A stretch of DNA of 64,000 bases, from the NCBI RefSeq assembly GCF_002092855.1, contig NZ_LVLC01000030.1, forward strand, positions 1 through 64,000, read 5' to 3'. The position numbers and the translations under genes were made by a program. This document shows, in pieces, positions 40,725 to 49,100 of this stretch. Below the pieces are notes generated by a model. It saw only the letters and a list, made by a program, of their open reading frames with translations. It was not told where the DNA came from and made no database searches. Source of the DNA: Campylobacter concisus (lineage in GTDB: Bacteria > Campylobacterota > Campylobacteria > Campylobacterales > Campylobacteraceae). The stretch's first letter is position 1. Each line of letters opens with the position of its first letter.

Positions 40725-41551
40725 GGCAATACGGCAGGCGGTATCGCTTAGAGATAGGCAATAATAAACAAAGCATAGTAATAGACAATCTCGCCATAAG
40801 CTTTAACATTGAAAAGACGATAAGCGAAGAGCCGAACACTAGCAAAATCGAAATTTACAACCTAAATGCCAATAACCGTAACCAAATAGCCAATAATATT
40901 TTTAACCAAGTGAAATTATTTGCAGGCTATGACGAGCCAAGATTAATTTTTGCAGGACAAATAACGCAAGCTTATACCAGTCGTAACGATTTAGATTTTA
41001 TAACACATATTGAGTGTGGCGACGGACAAAATGACTACTCAAAATCTAGGTTATACACAACGCTAAAAGCTGGCGTAAAGGATAGCGACGTAGTAAATAT
41101 GTGCGTTAAAGCAATGTCGAGCTCAAAGCAAGGCGTAGTAGATTTGCCAAAAGATAAAGCCTTGCCAAGATGCAAAGTATTAAGCGGCGATATAAAGGAT
41201 TATTTAAAGCACGTAGCCAAAAATAACGACGCTAACTGGCATATATTAGACGGCAATTTAAATATTTTACCAAAGAATAAAATTATCAATGATAGCGAGG
41301 GCTTTGTTTTAAGCGAAAAAACTGGCTTAATTAATAGCCCAGAAAAGACAGACGACGGACTAAGGGTTACGTGCTTATTAAACCCTAAACTAAATATCGG
41401 CTCACTCGTGCGAATACAATCAATTTTAAGCGAATATGACGGCGACTATAAAATAACTCAGTTAACGCATAGCGGCGATTTTCTAAACGATACTTGGCAA
41501 ACGGAATTAATCGCCATAAATGGCAAATTTCACAAAGTAGAGAAAAAATGA
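40721..41551 (+). CDS. Baseplate hub protein, 276 aa
   Basis: A beta-rich protein (IDNLAISFNIEKTISEEPNT; IFAGQITQAYTSRND; NWHILDGNLNILPKN) with the layout of gp27/gpD-type hubs. The start is GTG overlapping the plug gene. It forms the trimeric core bearing the spike. Confidence 0.75.
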   Translation: MRQYGRRYRLEIGNNKQSIVIDNLAISFNIEKTISEEPNTSKIEIYNLNANNRNQIANNIFNQVKLFAGYDEPRLIFAGQITQAYTSRNDLDFITHIECGDGQNDYSKSRLYTTLKAGVKDSDVVNMCVKAMSSSKQGVVDLPKDKALPRCKVLSGDIKDYLKHVAKNNDANWHILDGNLNILPKNKIINDSEGFVLSEKTGLINSPEKTDDGLRVTCLLNPKLNIGSLVRIQSILSEYDGDYKITQLTHSGDFLNDTWQTELIAINGKFHKVEKK

Positions 41552-42216
41552 ACGATCCAAATTTAACACAAATTTTTGATAGCGGATTATTAAGCTTTGA
41601 GGCAGGAGTACATACGGCGCTACCTGCTAAAGTGCTTAAATTTAACGCAAGCGATAATACGGTGCAAGTAGAGCTAATGATAAACGAGCTAAAACGTGAC
41701 GGCGTAAGCGTACCATTACCGCCAATAGATGATGTGCCAGCGCAATTTTTTAGGGGTGGCGATTTTGTAATTACTACGCCGATAAGAAAGGGCGATCATG
41801 GGCTTTGCGTATTTGCTGAGCGTTGCATTGATGGCTGGTTTGCTAGTGCTAGCAAGGGCGAGCCGTTAGATTTTAGGCTACACGACTACTCGGATGGCTT
41901 CTTTTTAACTGGCTTTAGCCCTCGCCCCTTAGCGGTTAAAGATGTGGATTTAGACGGCGTTTGCATGCGAACACTAAGCAAAAGCACTTACCTAAAACTA
42001 ACCGAGGGGAAAATCATAATCAAGGGGAATATAGAACAGACGGGCGACTACAAGCAAGTAGGAAATAAAAACCTAGTTGGCAATTTTTCACAAGTCGAGG
42101 GCGATAGCGTAAGTAGTGGCACAATTACCGCCAAAGATATGATAGGTAGTGGCGTAAGTTTAAAACACCATACACATGGCGGCGATAGCGGCGGCACAAC
42201 TACACAACCAAACTAA
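41548..42216 (+). CDS. Baseplate spike protein (Gp138-like/gpV), 222 aa
   Basis: The frame is open from 41494, but ATG at 41548 overlaps the hub stop (ATGA) and is preferred. An OB-fold (about 25-110) is followed by repetitive beta segments (IIIKGNIEQTGDYKQVGN) and a tip HHTHGGDSGG that can bind a metal ion through its His residues, as in contractile spikes. Confidence 0.85.
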   Translation: MNDPNLTQIFDSGLLSFEAGVHTALPAKVLKFNASDNTVQVELMINELKRDGVSVPLPPIDDVPAQFFRGGDFVITTPIRKGDHGLCVFAERCIDGWFASASKGEPLDFRLHDYSDGFFLTGFSPRPLAVKDVDLDGVCMRTLSKSTYLKLTEGKIIIKGNIEQTGDYKQVGNKNLVGNFSQVEGDSVSSGTITAKDMIGSGVSLKHHTHGGDSGGTTTQPN

Positions 42217-42226
42217 GGGGTAATAA

Positions 42227-42565
42227 GTGAAAGTAAGGGCGATAGATAGCGAGGGCGACTGGTTACTAGGGCATAAAGCGGATAGTGCTGCAATAGCCCA
42301 AAATGTGAAAACGCAAATTTTAAGCCTTTACAATGACTGGTTTTTGGATTTTGAAAACGGCGTTAGGTGGTTTAATTACTTATCAAAAAATCCTAATACA
42401 GACAAAATGCGAGATGAAATAAAAAGGCAAATCTTAAGCGTTGAGGGTGTTAGCAGTTTGGAAATTTTAAATATAAGCACAAACGAACGTAAGGCAACTA
42501 TTGAAGTGCAATATAGGGATATTTACGACGAAAGCCAAAGGTTATATATAAATGCGAGTGAGTGA
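42227..42565 (+). CDS. Baseplate wedge protein, gp25/gpW-like, 112 aa
   Basis: The segments LSLYNDWFLDFENGVRWF and IKRQILSVEGVSSLEI are typical of gp25-like lysozyme-related wedge proteins. Starts at GTG after AAGGGGTAATAA; overlaps gpJ by 14 bp. Confidence 0.8.
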   Translation: MKVRAIDSEGDWLLGHKADSAAIAQNVKTQILSLYNDWFLDFENGVRWFNYLSKNPNTDKMRDEIKRQILSVEGVSSLEILNISTNERKATIEVQYRDIYDESQRLYINASE

Positions 42566-43673
42566 GAATAGAATAATAATCGATGAATTAGAGACCATAA
42601 AAGAGCGTTTAGAAAATGGCTTTAAGGCGATTTATGGCGAAAATTTAGAGCTAGGATCATCAACGCCAGACGGACAAATGATCGGGCTATTTAGCGAAGC
42701 GTTAAGCGAAGTTAATCAAGTGCTTACTTTTATCACTCAAATGTTAGACCCTTATTTAGCAACAGGCGAGTGGCTAGACCAACGCGTGGCTTATGCAGGG
42801 CTTTTAAGAAAAACAGCGGATTATAGCAGGGCTAGTGGCGTAATGATACACGGAGTTGGTGGAACCATTATCAAAAAAGGCACGATTTTAAAAGACAAAA
42901 ATAGCAATTTGTGGGTAACGGATTATGAAGTAACACTAGGTACAGAGGGGTCAAAAGCCGTTAGTATAACCAGCCAAGAAACGGGGGCGTTTAGGATAAA
43001 CGAGCAAGACGAGCTAGAAATGCAAGAGATAATCCTAGGCATTGATAGAATAGTGGCTACTCAAAACTCAACACTAGGAGCAGACGAGGAAAGCGACGGC
43101 GATTTATTGCTTAGATTTATGCAAAGCCATAGCATAAACAACAACGACGAGCGCCAAGGGCTAGAAAGCTACCTACTCAACCTAAAAGGCGTAAAACAAT
43201 GTAAGGTTTTGGAAAATTACACTAACCAAACAGACGCCAACGGGTTAGAACCACATAGCCTAAATGCTATTGTTTTAGGTGGCGACGATACGGCAATAGG
43301 CGAGGCGATTTTAAGAAAAAAAATAGGTGGATGCGGCGTGCAAGGGCAAACAAAACTAGAAATTGAGTTTTTGGGTGCTAAGCGTGAGGTTAAATTTGAC
43401 CGCCCAACACAGATAAACCCTAGAATATTTTTGCGTATAAAACGCACCGAGGGCGCAACGGATATAAATACCGATAAAATAAAAGAGTTACTATCTAACC
43501 ACGTTTTTAACATAGGCGAGGACGTTTATATTAGCCGCCTATATAGCATAATAAACGACGTTAAGGGCTTTGAGGTTACGCAGTTCACGATAAATGGCGG
43601 ACAAAGCCTACCAGTAGCTGTGCGTGAGATATGCGTGATCAATAAAAATGATATTGATTTGGCGGTAGTGTAA
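42552..43673 (+). CDS. Baseplate J-like protein, 373 aa
   Basis: GpJ features are clear: STPDGQMIGLFSEALSEVNQ, YLATGEWLDQRVAYAGLLRK, and a middle GADEESDGDLLLRF. It forms the wedge with gpW and gpI homologues on either side. Confidence 0.9.
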   Translation: MRVSENRIIIDELETIKERLENGFKAIYGENLELGSSTPDGQMIGLFSEALSEVNQVLTFITQMLDPYLATGEWLDQRVAYAGLLRKTADYSRASGVMIHGVGGTIIKKGTILKDKNSNLWVTDYEVTLGTEGSKAVSITSQETGAFRINEQDELEMQEIILGIDRIVATQNSTLGADEESDGDLLLRFMQSHSINNNDERQGLESYLLNLKGVKQCKVLENYTNQTDANGLEPHSLNAIVLGGDDTAIGEAILRKKIGGCGVQGQTKLEIEFLGAKREVKFDRPTQINPRIFLRIKRTEGATDINTDKIKELLSNHVFNIGEDVYISRLYSIINDVKGFEVTQFTINGGQSLPVAVREICVINKNDIDLAVV

Positions 43674-44311
43674 TGGTCGAGCTAATTTGGCAATATCGCA
43701 AAAAACCAAGGGCTAAAGCGACCGCAAAGCTTCTAAATGATGAAGTGTATAAAGCCTTTGACGACGCCATAAAAGTAGCCGAGATTTTAAATATTGATAC
43801 AGCGAGCGGTTACGCTTTAGATTTAGTTGGTCGCCATGTAGGCGTGAGTAGAGAGCAACAAAATCTAATATTAAAAGATTTTTTCGCCTTTACTCAAACC
43901 GAGAAAAAACAAGGTTTTAATAAGGGTGAGTTTTACCGCCTAGGTAATTCTTTAAAGGGTAGTTTTTATCTCAACGATAGCGATTATAGATTTTTAATAA
44001 AAGCAAAAATTATCAAGAACTACCAAACTGGGACACTAGAGAATAGCTACAAGTCGCTAGAGTTTTTATTAGGGGCTGGCAACTTCATATTTGACAATTA
44101 CGATATGACCTTAAATTTGGTCTTAAAAAATGCCAAGACAACACAATTTTTAATAAACCTAATTTTTAAAAACGATATTTTAGCTCGCCCAATAGGTGTA
44201 GGGCTAAACGTGATACTAATCGCTGACAAAAAATGCTTTGGCTTCAAGCAAAATAAAGCCAACTTAGCCTTTGGCGTTGGCAAGTTTGCAAAAATATATA
44301 AGGAGAAGTAA
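43673..44311 (+). CDS. Baseplate gpI-like protein (DUF2612), 212 aa
   Basis: The N-terminus LIWQYRKKPRAKATAKLL and DTASGYALDLVGRHVGVSRE match DUF2612/gpI-type proteins that link the wedge to tail fibres. One-base overlap with both neighbours. Confidence 0.82.
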   Translation: MVELIWQYRKKPRAKATAKLLNDEVYKAFDDAIKVAEILNIDTASGYALDLVGRHVGVSREQQNLILKDFFAFTQTEKKQGFNKGEFYRLGNSLKGSFYLNDSDYRFLIKAKIIKNYQTGTLENSYKSLEFLLGAGNFIFDNYDMTLNLVLKNAKTTQFLINLIFKNDILARPIGVGLNVILIADKKCFGFKQNKANLAFGVGKFAKIYKEK

Positions 44312-45090
44312 TGATTTACGAAAAACCAAAAAATGAGATTTTCGCCAGTGATGCAAAAGACGGCGAAATAGTAGAGTTCCCAAACGTAAAAAGAGGCTGG
44401 GGTGTAACCGAAAATTTAGGTTTTATCCCACCTATGGAGTATTTTAATGCCGCTTTTAATCGCGTGGATAAGTCGCTAGCCTATCAATTACAGCGAGGCG
44501 TTGGCGAGTGGGATAAAGATATGGAATATCCGATCGGAGCAGTTGTGAGCCTAAATGGAATTATCTATATCGTAAAAAGCCAAAACACAAACAAAAACCC
44601 AGCCAACGAGGCGACAACTTGGGATATTGTGGCAACACAAAAATGGTGTAACGATATATTTGTAAAAAAATCAGAATTAAAGGATGGCGTACCAGTCGGA
44701 AGCTATCTTTTATATAGCTCAAACACAAATACTCCAGATGGATTTTTACGTTGTGATGGATCAGCCCTTGATAAGACTACATACGCGGCACTCTTTACAG
44801 TGCTCGGCTATACATACGGGCGAAGTGGCGATAAATTCTTACTGCCAAACTTTTGCGACGGAAAATTCATGCGTAGTACCGGCGGCAACGCAGCCGCTCT
44901 TGGTGTAGCACAACAAGACGAATTTAAAGCTCACTCGCATGCCATCGGTCAGCAGCCAGGTGTAGGGCAATCAAATAATGGTGGAACGGGTGGCTTTGTT
45001 GGGCAAAATAGCTATATAAAATCAGGTATCACTGGTGGCAATGAAACTCGCCCCTACAATATGGCGGTAGTCGTGTTAATAAAATACTAG
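44311..45090 (+). CDS. Tail fibre protein with collar domain
   Basis: This 259-aa protein has an N-terminal attachment part (about 1-120), then a tail-collar domain with VPVGSYLLYSS, DGFLRCDGSALDKTTYAALF and YGRSGDKFLLPNFCDGKFM, and a Gly/His-rich C-terminus (AHSHAIG; GGNETRPYNMAVVVLIKY). It probably binds the host receptor. Its small size suggests a short fibre. Confidence 0.85.
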   Translation: MIYEKPKNEIFASDAKDGEIVEFPNVKRGWGVTENLGFIPPMEYFNAAFNRVDKSLAYQLQRGVGEWDKDMEYPIGAVVSLNGIIYIVKSQNTNKNPANEATTWDIVATQKWCNDIFVKKSELKDGVPVGSYLLYSSNTNTPDGFLRCDGSALDKTTYAALFTVLGYTYGRSGDKFLLPNFCDGKFMRSTGGNAAALGVAQQDEFKAHSHAIGQQPGVGQSNNGGTGGFVGQNSYIKSGITGGNETRPYNMAVVVLIKY

Positions 45091-45099
45091 GAGCAACTT

Positions 45100-45543
45100 A
45101 TGAAAATTTATATCTATGACACCAAAAATAACGAATATTTATACGAGGCAGAAGCACAGATAGATCCACTAGCAAGTAGCAAGGGCGAAACAATCTATCT
45201 AATGCCACCAAACGCAACGCAGATCGCACCAACTGAGCCAAAAACTGGCTTTGTAAATGTTTTCACCAATAGTAAGTGGGAGCAAGTAAAAGACGAGCGC
45301 GGCGAAACCTACTACGACAATGACAACAATGCCATAACAATAACTAAGTTAGGACAAGAAATAGGGTTAAGCAAAGAGCCAAAGATAGATGAAAAGACTA
45401 AACAGCTAGCCGAACTTGAAGCCGAGATCGCCGAGTGCGAAAATTATATACGCCACGCCCTAATTATCGGTAATAACGCCGTGCTTGAAAACTTAAGGGC
45501 AGAGTATAAAGAGTTAATAATTCAAAGAGAGGGGCTAAAGTGA
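45100..45543 (+). CDS. Tail fibre assembly-like protein, 147 aa
   Basis: The N-terminus (KIYIYDTKNNEYLYEAEAQI; LMPPNATQIAPTEPKTGFV) resembles fibre-assembly chaperones, with a C-terminal coiled coil. It directly follows the fibre gene. Confidence 0.7.
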   Translation: MKIYIYDTKNNEYLYEAEAQIDPLASSKGETIYLMPPNATQIAPTEPKTGFVNVFTNSKWEQVKDERGETYYDNDNNAITITKLGQEIGLSKEPKIDEKTKQLAELEAEIAECENYIRHALIIGNNAVLENLRAEYKELIIQREGLK

Positions 45544-45806
45544 GTTACATAATAATCTGCGTATTGTCGCTAATTGTAGGCGTTTTACTCTGCCCTATCG
45601 TGATCTTTTTACGTGCTAGAAAATGCGAGGGCTGGGACAATAGCAACATGACAAACATTTTAAGAGTGTTTAGCCACTTGGCGACACATCCAGACGACTT
45701 TGCCAAAATGCAGTACCCAGACGGGCAAAAGCCATTTTGGTATCTAAGTGGTGATGAATTTACGGATATTGTAAAAACTAGACCAAATGAAAAGGATAAA
45801 AAATGA
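45540..45806 (+). CDS. Small membrane protein, 88 aa
   Basis: One N-terminal membrane helix (IICVLSLIVGVLLCPIVIFL) with a soluble tail. GTG start overlapping the gene before (GTGA), ATGA overlap with the next. Unknown function. Confidence 0.6.
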   Translation: MSYIIICVLSLIVGVLLCPIVIFLRARKCEGWDNSNMTNILRVFSHLATHPDDFAKMQYPDGQKPFWYLSGDEFTDIVKTRPNEKDKK

Positions 45807-45949
45807 GAGTAAGGGTAAAAAGATGTGAAGTGTGTGCGAGCAAGCTTAAAGATGGGAATTGCACTTGGAGCGAGTGTCCTAAGTGCCCAGAATACAAACA
45901 GAGCGAAACAAAAGAGAATGAGAAGCCAAAAGACAAAAAGGATGAGTAA
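45803..45949 (+). CDS. Small zinc-finger-like protein, 48 aa
   Basis: The ATG overlaps the previous stop. Five cysteines (C8, C11, C20, C25, C28; CEVC, then SECPKC) suggest a small zinc knuckle, followed by a Lys/Glu tail. The stop TAATG overlaps the next start by one base. Confidence 0.6.
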   Translation: MRVRVKRCEVCASKLKDGNCTWSECPKCPEYKQSETKENEKPKDKKDE

Positions 45950-46593
45950 TGCTTAAATTTAAAGAGCTTTTGCAAATCCTAGCCATTATGGCCGTTGAGC
46001 TACCGCTCGAGATACTTGGCTATTTAATAGTACCTATCGCTTTGGCATTTTGTGATAAAAATAGTGAGCATTTGCCAAAGATATTTAGGTGGTTTGAAGA
46101 TGCAAACGACACTTATAACGGAGTAAATTCAGCCATAAATGGTGATAGTGGCTGGAGAAAGGAACATTTTAAAGAGCCAAAAAATAGGACGTATTTTGCA
46201 CGTCTATTATGGCTTTGTCGTAACCGAATAGGCTATTTCTCAAGCAGAATAAACGGCGTAAAAGTGAGCGAGATAGAGCCATCAAGCATAATCACTCAAG
46301 GCAACCCAAGAGCAACAAGTAATGGTGGGGCGATAAGTGCTTTTTGTAAAGTTACTTGCAAACTTAAAGATGGTCGCACTCGTTTCGGACTTTATAAAGT
46401 AGTCCGATACAAAGGCTTTTTAAGTGGCTTTTATTGTCGTATCTACGTCGGCTGGAAACTGCTCGACGTGGCAGAGATGAACGAATACAACAAGGCTACA
46501 TTTATGCAGCCAGACGACAAGGCATTTTTAAAAAGTGTTTGGTGTGTAAATCCGTTTAAAAGGGTGCGAGGGAGTAATAATGCTAAGCCCTAG
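45949..46593 (+). CDS. Hypothetical phage protein, 214 aa
   Basis: The N-terminus has a hydrophobic helix (LAIMAVELPLEILGYLIV) and the remainder a basic, aromatic-rich domain (LLWLCRNRIGYFSSRINGVK; GLYKVVRYKGFLSGFYCRIY). The family is not recognised. It sits between fibre and lysis genes. Confidence 0.6.
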   Translation: MLKFKELLQILAIMAVELPLEILGYLIVPIALAFCDKNSEHLPKIFRWFEDANDTYNGVNSAINGDSGWRKEHFKEPKNRTYFARLLWLCRNRIGYFSSRINGVKVSEIEPSSIITQGNPRATSNGGAISAFCKVTCKLKDGRTRFGLYKVVRYKGFLSGFYCRIYVGWKLLDVAEMNEYNKATFMQPDDKAFLKSVWCVNPFKRVRGSNNAKP

Positions 46594-46930
46594 TTTATAT
46601 CTTAGTGGCTTTTTGCTGCTTATCACGCTCTTTCTTGGTTACAGGTATCAAAGCTTAGATAACGAGCTAAGTGTCACAAAGGAGAGGCTAAAGTCTAGTG
46701 ATGAGATGAATCAAAATCTAAAAGATGAGATAAACGAGCAAGATAGGCTCATCTCTCTTAAGCTTGATGTTATAGAAAAAGCCAGCAAGCAAAGACAAGT
46801 AATAGAAATAAAAGCAAATAAAGTTAAAGAAAGGGTGCTAAATGAAGATAAAAAGGATATGTCTAACGCTCTTAATCTTAGCGTATCTTATGTGCTTGAT
46901 GGGCTGCGTAAGCAAGGAAGCAGTAAATAA
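46580..46930 (+). CDS. Inner-membrane spanin (Rz-like), 116 aa
   Basis: One N-terminal membrane anchor (about 4-20) is followed by a periplasmic coiled coil (SVTKERLKSSDEMNQNLKDE). An out-of-frame lipoprotein gene starts inside it, which is the Rz/Rz1 layout. It would fuse inner and outer membranes at lysis. Confidence 0.78.
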   Translation: MLSPSLYLSGFLLLITLFLGYRYQSLDNELSVTKERLKSSDEMNQNLKDEINEQDRLISLKLDVIEKASKQRQVIEIKANKVKERVLNEDKKDMSNALNLSVSYVLDGLRKQGSSK

Positions 46931-47105
46931 GTATGACAAGATACCTAATCACTTACTTGAAGCTCCTATCATCGCAGATAGAAATGTAACAAATCAAAGT
47001 GATGCTGGAGTGCTTTTAATAGATGTTTATAGTGGTTATGAGAAGTGCGTAAAAAACTTAGAGGCTATAAAAGAATACGAAAGAAAAAGGGATGGACAAA
47101 AATAA
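46842..47105 (+). CDS. Outer-membrane spanin (Rz1-like lipoprotein), 87 aa
   Basis: The signal sequence ends in a lipobox LMGC (cysteine at residue 22). The ORF begins within the Rz-like gene, overlapping 89 bp in another frame, and continues past it. Partner of the inner spanin. Confidence 0.75.
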   Translation: MKIKRICLTLLILAYLMCLMGCVSKEAVNKYDKIPNHLLEAPIIADRNVTNQSDAGVLLIDVYSGYEKCVKNLEAIKEYERKRDGQK

Positions 47106-47120
47106 TATAAGGATGTGTAA

Positions 47121-47228
47121 ATGGAAGCGATCATAAAAAGTACTAAGAAATTTTGGCTAAATAAGATGGTTGTAGTAGAAATAATATTATCCGTCCTAAT
47201 AATGTATATTTTTACATATAAATTTTAA
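47121..47228 (+). CDS. Micro-protein with one membrane helix, 35 aa
   Basis: AAGGATGTGTAA precedes an ATG that opens 35 codons, with basic residues then a hydrophobic run (VVVEIILSVLIMYIFTY). Position between spanins and holin suggests a pinholin or holin modulator, by context only. Confidence 0.5.
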   Translation: MEAIIKSTKKFWLNKMVVVEIILSVLIMYIFTYKF

Positions 47229-47241
47229 AAAAGGGTGGATA

Positions 47242-47601
47242 ATGGATGATCTTATAAACAAAGTAGGTATTTATTTTTGGGTTGTAGTTGTCGGCTTTTT
47301 AGGTGGAGCGCTAGGGTCTATAAACAATAAAGAACAAGCCATAAATAGAGGGCGTAAAGTAGTAAATTTTATTGTTGGCACTATTAGCTCAGGCTTTATC
47401 TGCTGGATATTCTTTGAAATAACATCATTTTTTACAAATAATAATGATCGCTTTAGTCTTGCGGTCGGCGGCTTTTTCGCCTGGCGCGGCACATCGTGGA
47501 TATGTGCGGTCGTGGATAAAGTGATAGATAAAAAATTAAATAGCTTTGATGTCGGTAGTGATGACTTTTCGCCTAAACCGCCAAGAGATTTAAATTTTTA
47601 A
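47242..47601 (+). CDS. Putative holin, 119 aa
   Basis: Two or three membrane segments (YFWVVVVGFLGGALGSI; FIVGTISSGFICWIFFEI; SLAVGGFFAWRGTSWI) and a charged C-terminal tail resemble LydA/phage-holin-3 families. It lies directly before the endolysin. Confidence 0.75.
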   Translation: MDDLINKVGIYFWVVVVGFLGGALGSINNKEQAINRGRKVVNFIVGTISSGFICWIFFEITSFFTNNNDRFSLAVGGFFAWRGTSWICAVVDKVIDKKLNSFDVGSDDFSPKPPRDLNF

Positions 47602-47612
47602 AGGATAAAAAA

Positions 47613-48167
47613 ATGAAAAACTTTACTAATGCATTTTATACATTAATGAGCTTAGAGTTTAACAGCCCTAAAAACGCCCTACACAAAAACCCAAACGAAA
47701 AAGGCTTAACTTTTATGGGTATTTATGAAGCCGCTCACCCAAACTGGCAAGGCTGGGGGCAAGTTAGAGAAGCTATCAACGCATACGGCGATCTTGAAAA
47801 GGCTAGCGTCGCCCTATATAACGATGATAACCTAGTTGAGCTTGTAGGTAAATTTTACAAGGCTAACTACTGGGACGCTATGAGACTTGACGAGATAAAC
47901 AGCTACCAAAAGCAGGCGGAAATGTTTATATTTGGCGTAAATGCTGGGTGCAGAAACGCCATTAAAGCGGCTCAAAAGGTTGTAGGCGTTACAATGGACG
48001 GCATTTTAGGGGCTAATACTCTAGCCGCGATAAATGCGTATAATGAAGTGAGCTTTGATAAAGACTACGACCGAGCAGAAATAGCATATTATCGAGCTAT
48101 TATGTCAGCTAATCCGACTTTGGCTAGATATGAAAGAGGCTGGATTAATAGAGCCGAAAAAGTATAG
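47613..48167 (+). CDS. Endolysin, GH108 N-acetylmuramidase
   Basis: This 184-aa enzyme has the GH108 N-terminal catalytic domain (LMSLEFNSPKNAL with the catalytic Glu; GLTFMGIYEAAHP) and a C-terminal PG-binding-3 domain (FIFGVNAGCRNAIKAAQKVV; DGILGANTLAAIN). No signal peptide, so it depends on the holin. Confidence 0.88.
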   Translation: MKNFTNAFYTLMSLEFNSPKNALHKNPNEKGLTFMGIYEAAHPNWQGWGQVREAINAYGDLEKASVALYNDDNLVELVGKFYKANYWDAMRLDEINSYQKQAEMFIFGVNAGCRNAIKAAQKVVGVTMDGILGANTLAAINAYNEVSFDKDYDRAEIAYYRAIMSANPTLARYERGWINRAEKV

Positions 48168-48189
48168 AAAATATCTTTTTTGCTGTCCT

Positions 48190-48201
48190 TTTGGCTGACT
48201 A
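48190..48201. promoter_or_regulatory. Putative integrase arm site, right
   Basis: TTTGGCTGACTA is the exact reverse complement of TAGTCAGCCAAA at 9305-9316. Confidence 0.5.
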
Positions 48202-48243
48202 ATATTTTTAAAATAGCGTTTATTACGTAACAAGAGTTGATTT

Positions 48244-48266
48244 TTCGAATCTCTCTCTACCCGCCA
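48244..48266 (+). repeat. attR core
   Basis: Exact 23-bp copy of the tRNA-Ser 3' end at 9095-9117, following the last phage gene by 76 bp. The rest of the tRNA is absent here. Confidence 0.92.
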
Positions 48267-48443
48267 TAAAACTATCTATAACTTAAAGTCTACTGACCTT
48301 TATTTTTATTGCTTAAAACATTGGCACTAAGCAAAAGACTGCTTTTTTAAAACTTACTAAAATCTTGCCAATTATCTTTTACTTTTGTCATAGTTAGGCA
48401 TATAACTAGCATCAAATTTGCTCCATTCTAGAAGAAATTTTAA

Positions 48444-48662
48444 CTATAAAATTCTATTTGCCTTATCGACAGCTACGAACGCCCAGTGCATAAATTCTTG
48501 CCTTGGTTTGTATTTGCCGCTGTTAAAATACTCCGCTAGCCGCGCCTCCTCCGTTTCGCTTAGCTCGCCGCCAAGCCCCCAGCGCGTCTTTTGTATGAGC
48601 TCCTGCGCGCTCGCGGGTATAGGGCTTAGACTTAGCGGCGATGATGGCAAGATAAGGGGCAA
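48444..48662 (-). pseudogene. GC-rich C-terminal gene remnant
   Basis: The last 55 codons (ELIQKTRWGLGGELSETEEA; EFMHWAFVAVDKANRIL) look coding and are clearly richer in G and C than the surroundings. The first residues run into another fragment and look non-coding. Probably the end of a gene cut by a rearrangement; family not recognised. Confidence 0.45.
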
Positions 48663-48888
48663 ATTTAAACTAAATGAGCCAAAGCTAAACGTTACTAAGC
48701 TTACAGAGCTTCCATTTATCGAGGCGGTTTTGGATGAGAATTTTAAAGAGCTCGCAAAAGATGAGATGATAAATTTAGATGGGGCTTTAAAGCCTATATT
48801 TTGGCATCACAAGGCAACATTACTCGTGCAAAAAGACAAAAATGGCAAGTTTAGAAATTTAAACATAAAAGAGCTTCGGGAATTTTGA
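48640..48888 (+). pseudogene. C-terminal gene remnant, about 80 codons
   Basis: The codons after about 48640 (KFKLNEPKLNVTKLTELPFI; KPIFWHHKATLLVQKDKNGK) look like a genuine C-terminus, but the matching N-terminus is missing and the preceding DNA is antisense to the remnant at 48444-48662. Family not recognised. Confidence 0.45.
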
Positions 48889-49100
48889 CGATACAGAATT
48901 TCAATGAGAAAAATGAGTTTAAATACGGCAAATTTAACTACGAAAAAGCTCATCAAATAGCCCAGAACTGCACTAAATTTAAGCTAGATAGCGACGAAGA
49001 GGAGACGAGCTGTGGGGACGAGAAAAGCTGCTACGACTGCGCGTTTAGGCGTTGGAGTAAAGATAGCTTCATCTGCATGGCACAAGTTAGCAAAGACTGA
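48885..49100 (+). CDS. Small Cys-rich conserved protein, 71 aa
   Basis: TTG start overlapping the preceding stop. The C-terminus carries a cysteine cluster (SCGDEKSCYDCAFRRW and ICMA) that could bind a metal. Function unknown. It overlaps the convergent membrane gene by 70 bp, so one of the two ends may be inexact. Confidence 0.5.
   Translation: MTIQNFNEKNEFKYGKFNYEKAHQIAQNCTKFKLDSDEEETSCGDEKSCYDCAFRRWSKDSFICMAQVSKD

Larger units (their letters stand above)
9095..48266. mobile_element. Prophage, about 39 kb, integrated in tRNA-Ser(GGA)
   Basis: The element is bounded by 23-bp direct repeats and starts with a tyrosine integrase next to the tRNA. It holds recognisable modules in order: excision and recombination, immunity, replication, DNA modification, packaging, head, contractile tail, baseplate, fibre and lysis. 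All the morphogenesis genes read as intact, and the only clearly broken genes are a cytosine methyltransferase and one small early gene. It is probably a complete temperate phage with a contractile tail, but inducibility cannot be judged from sequence. Confidence 0.95.

Noticed and set aside
41494-41547. N-terminal extension of the spike protein
   Set aside because: It would overlap the hub gene for 58 bp and lacks a ribosome site; the ATGA overlap at 41548 is the normal coupling in this operon.
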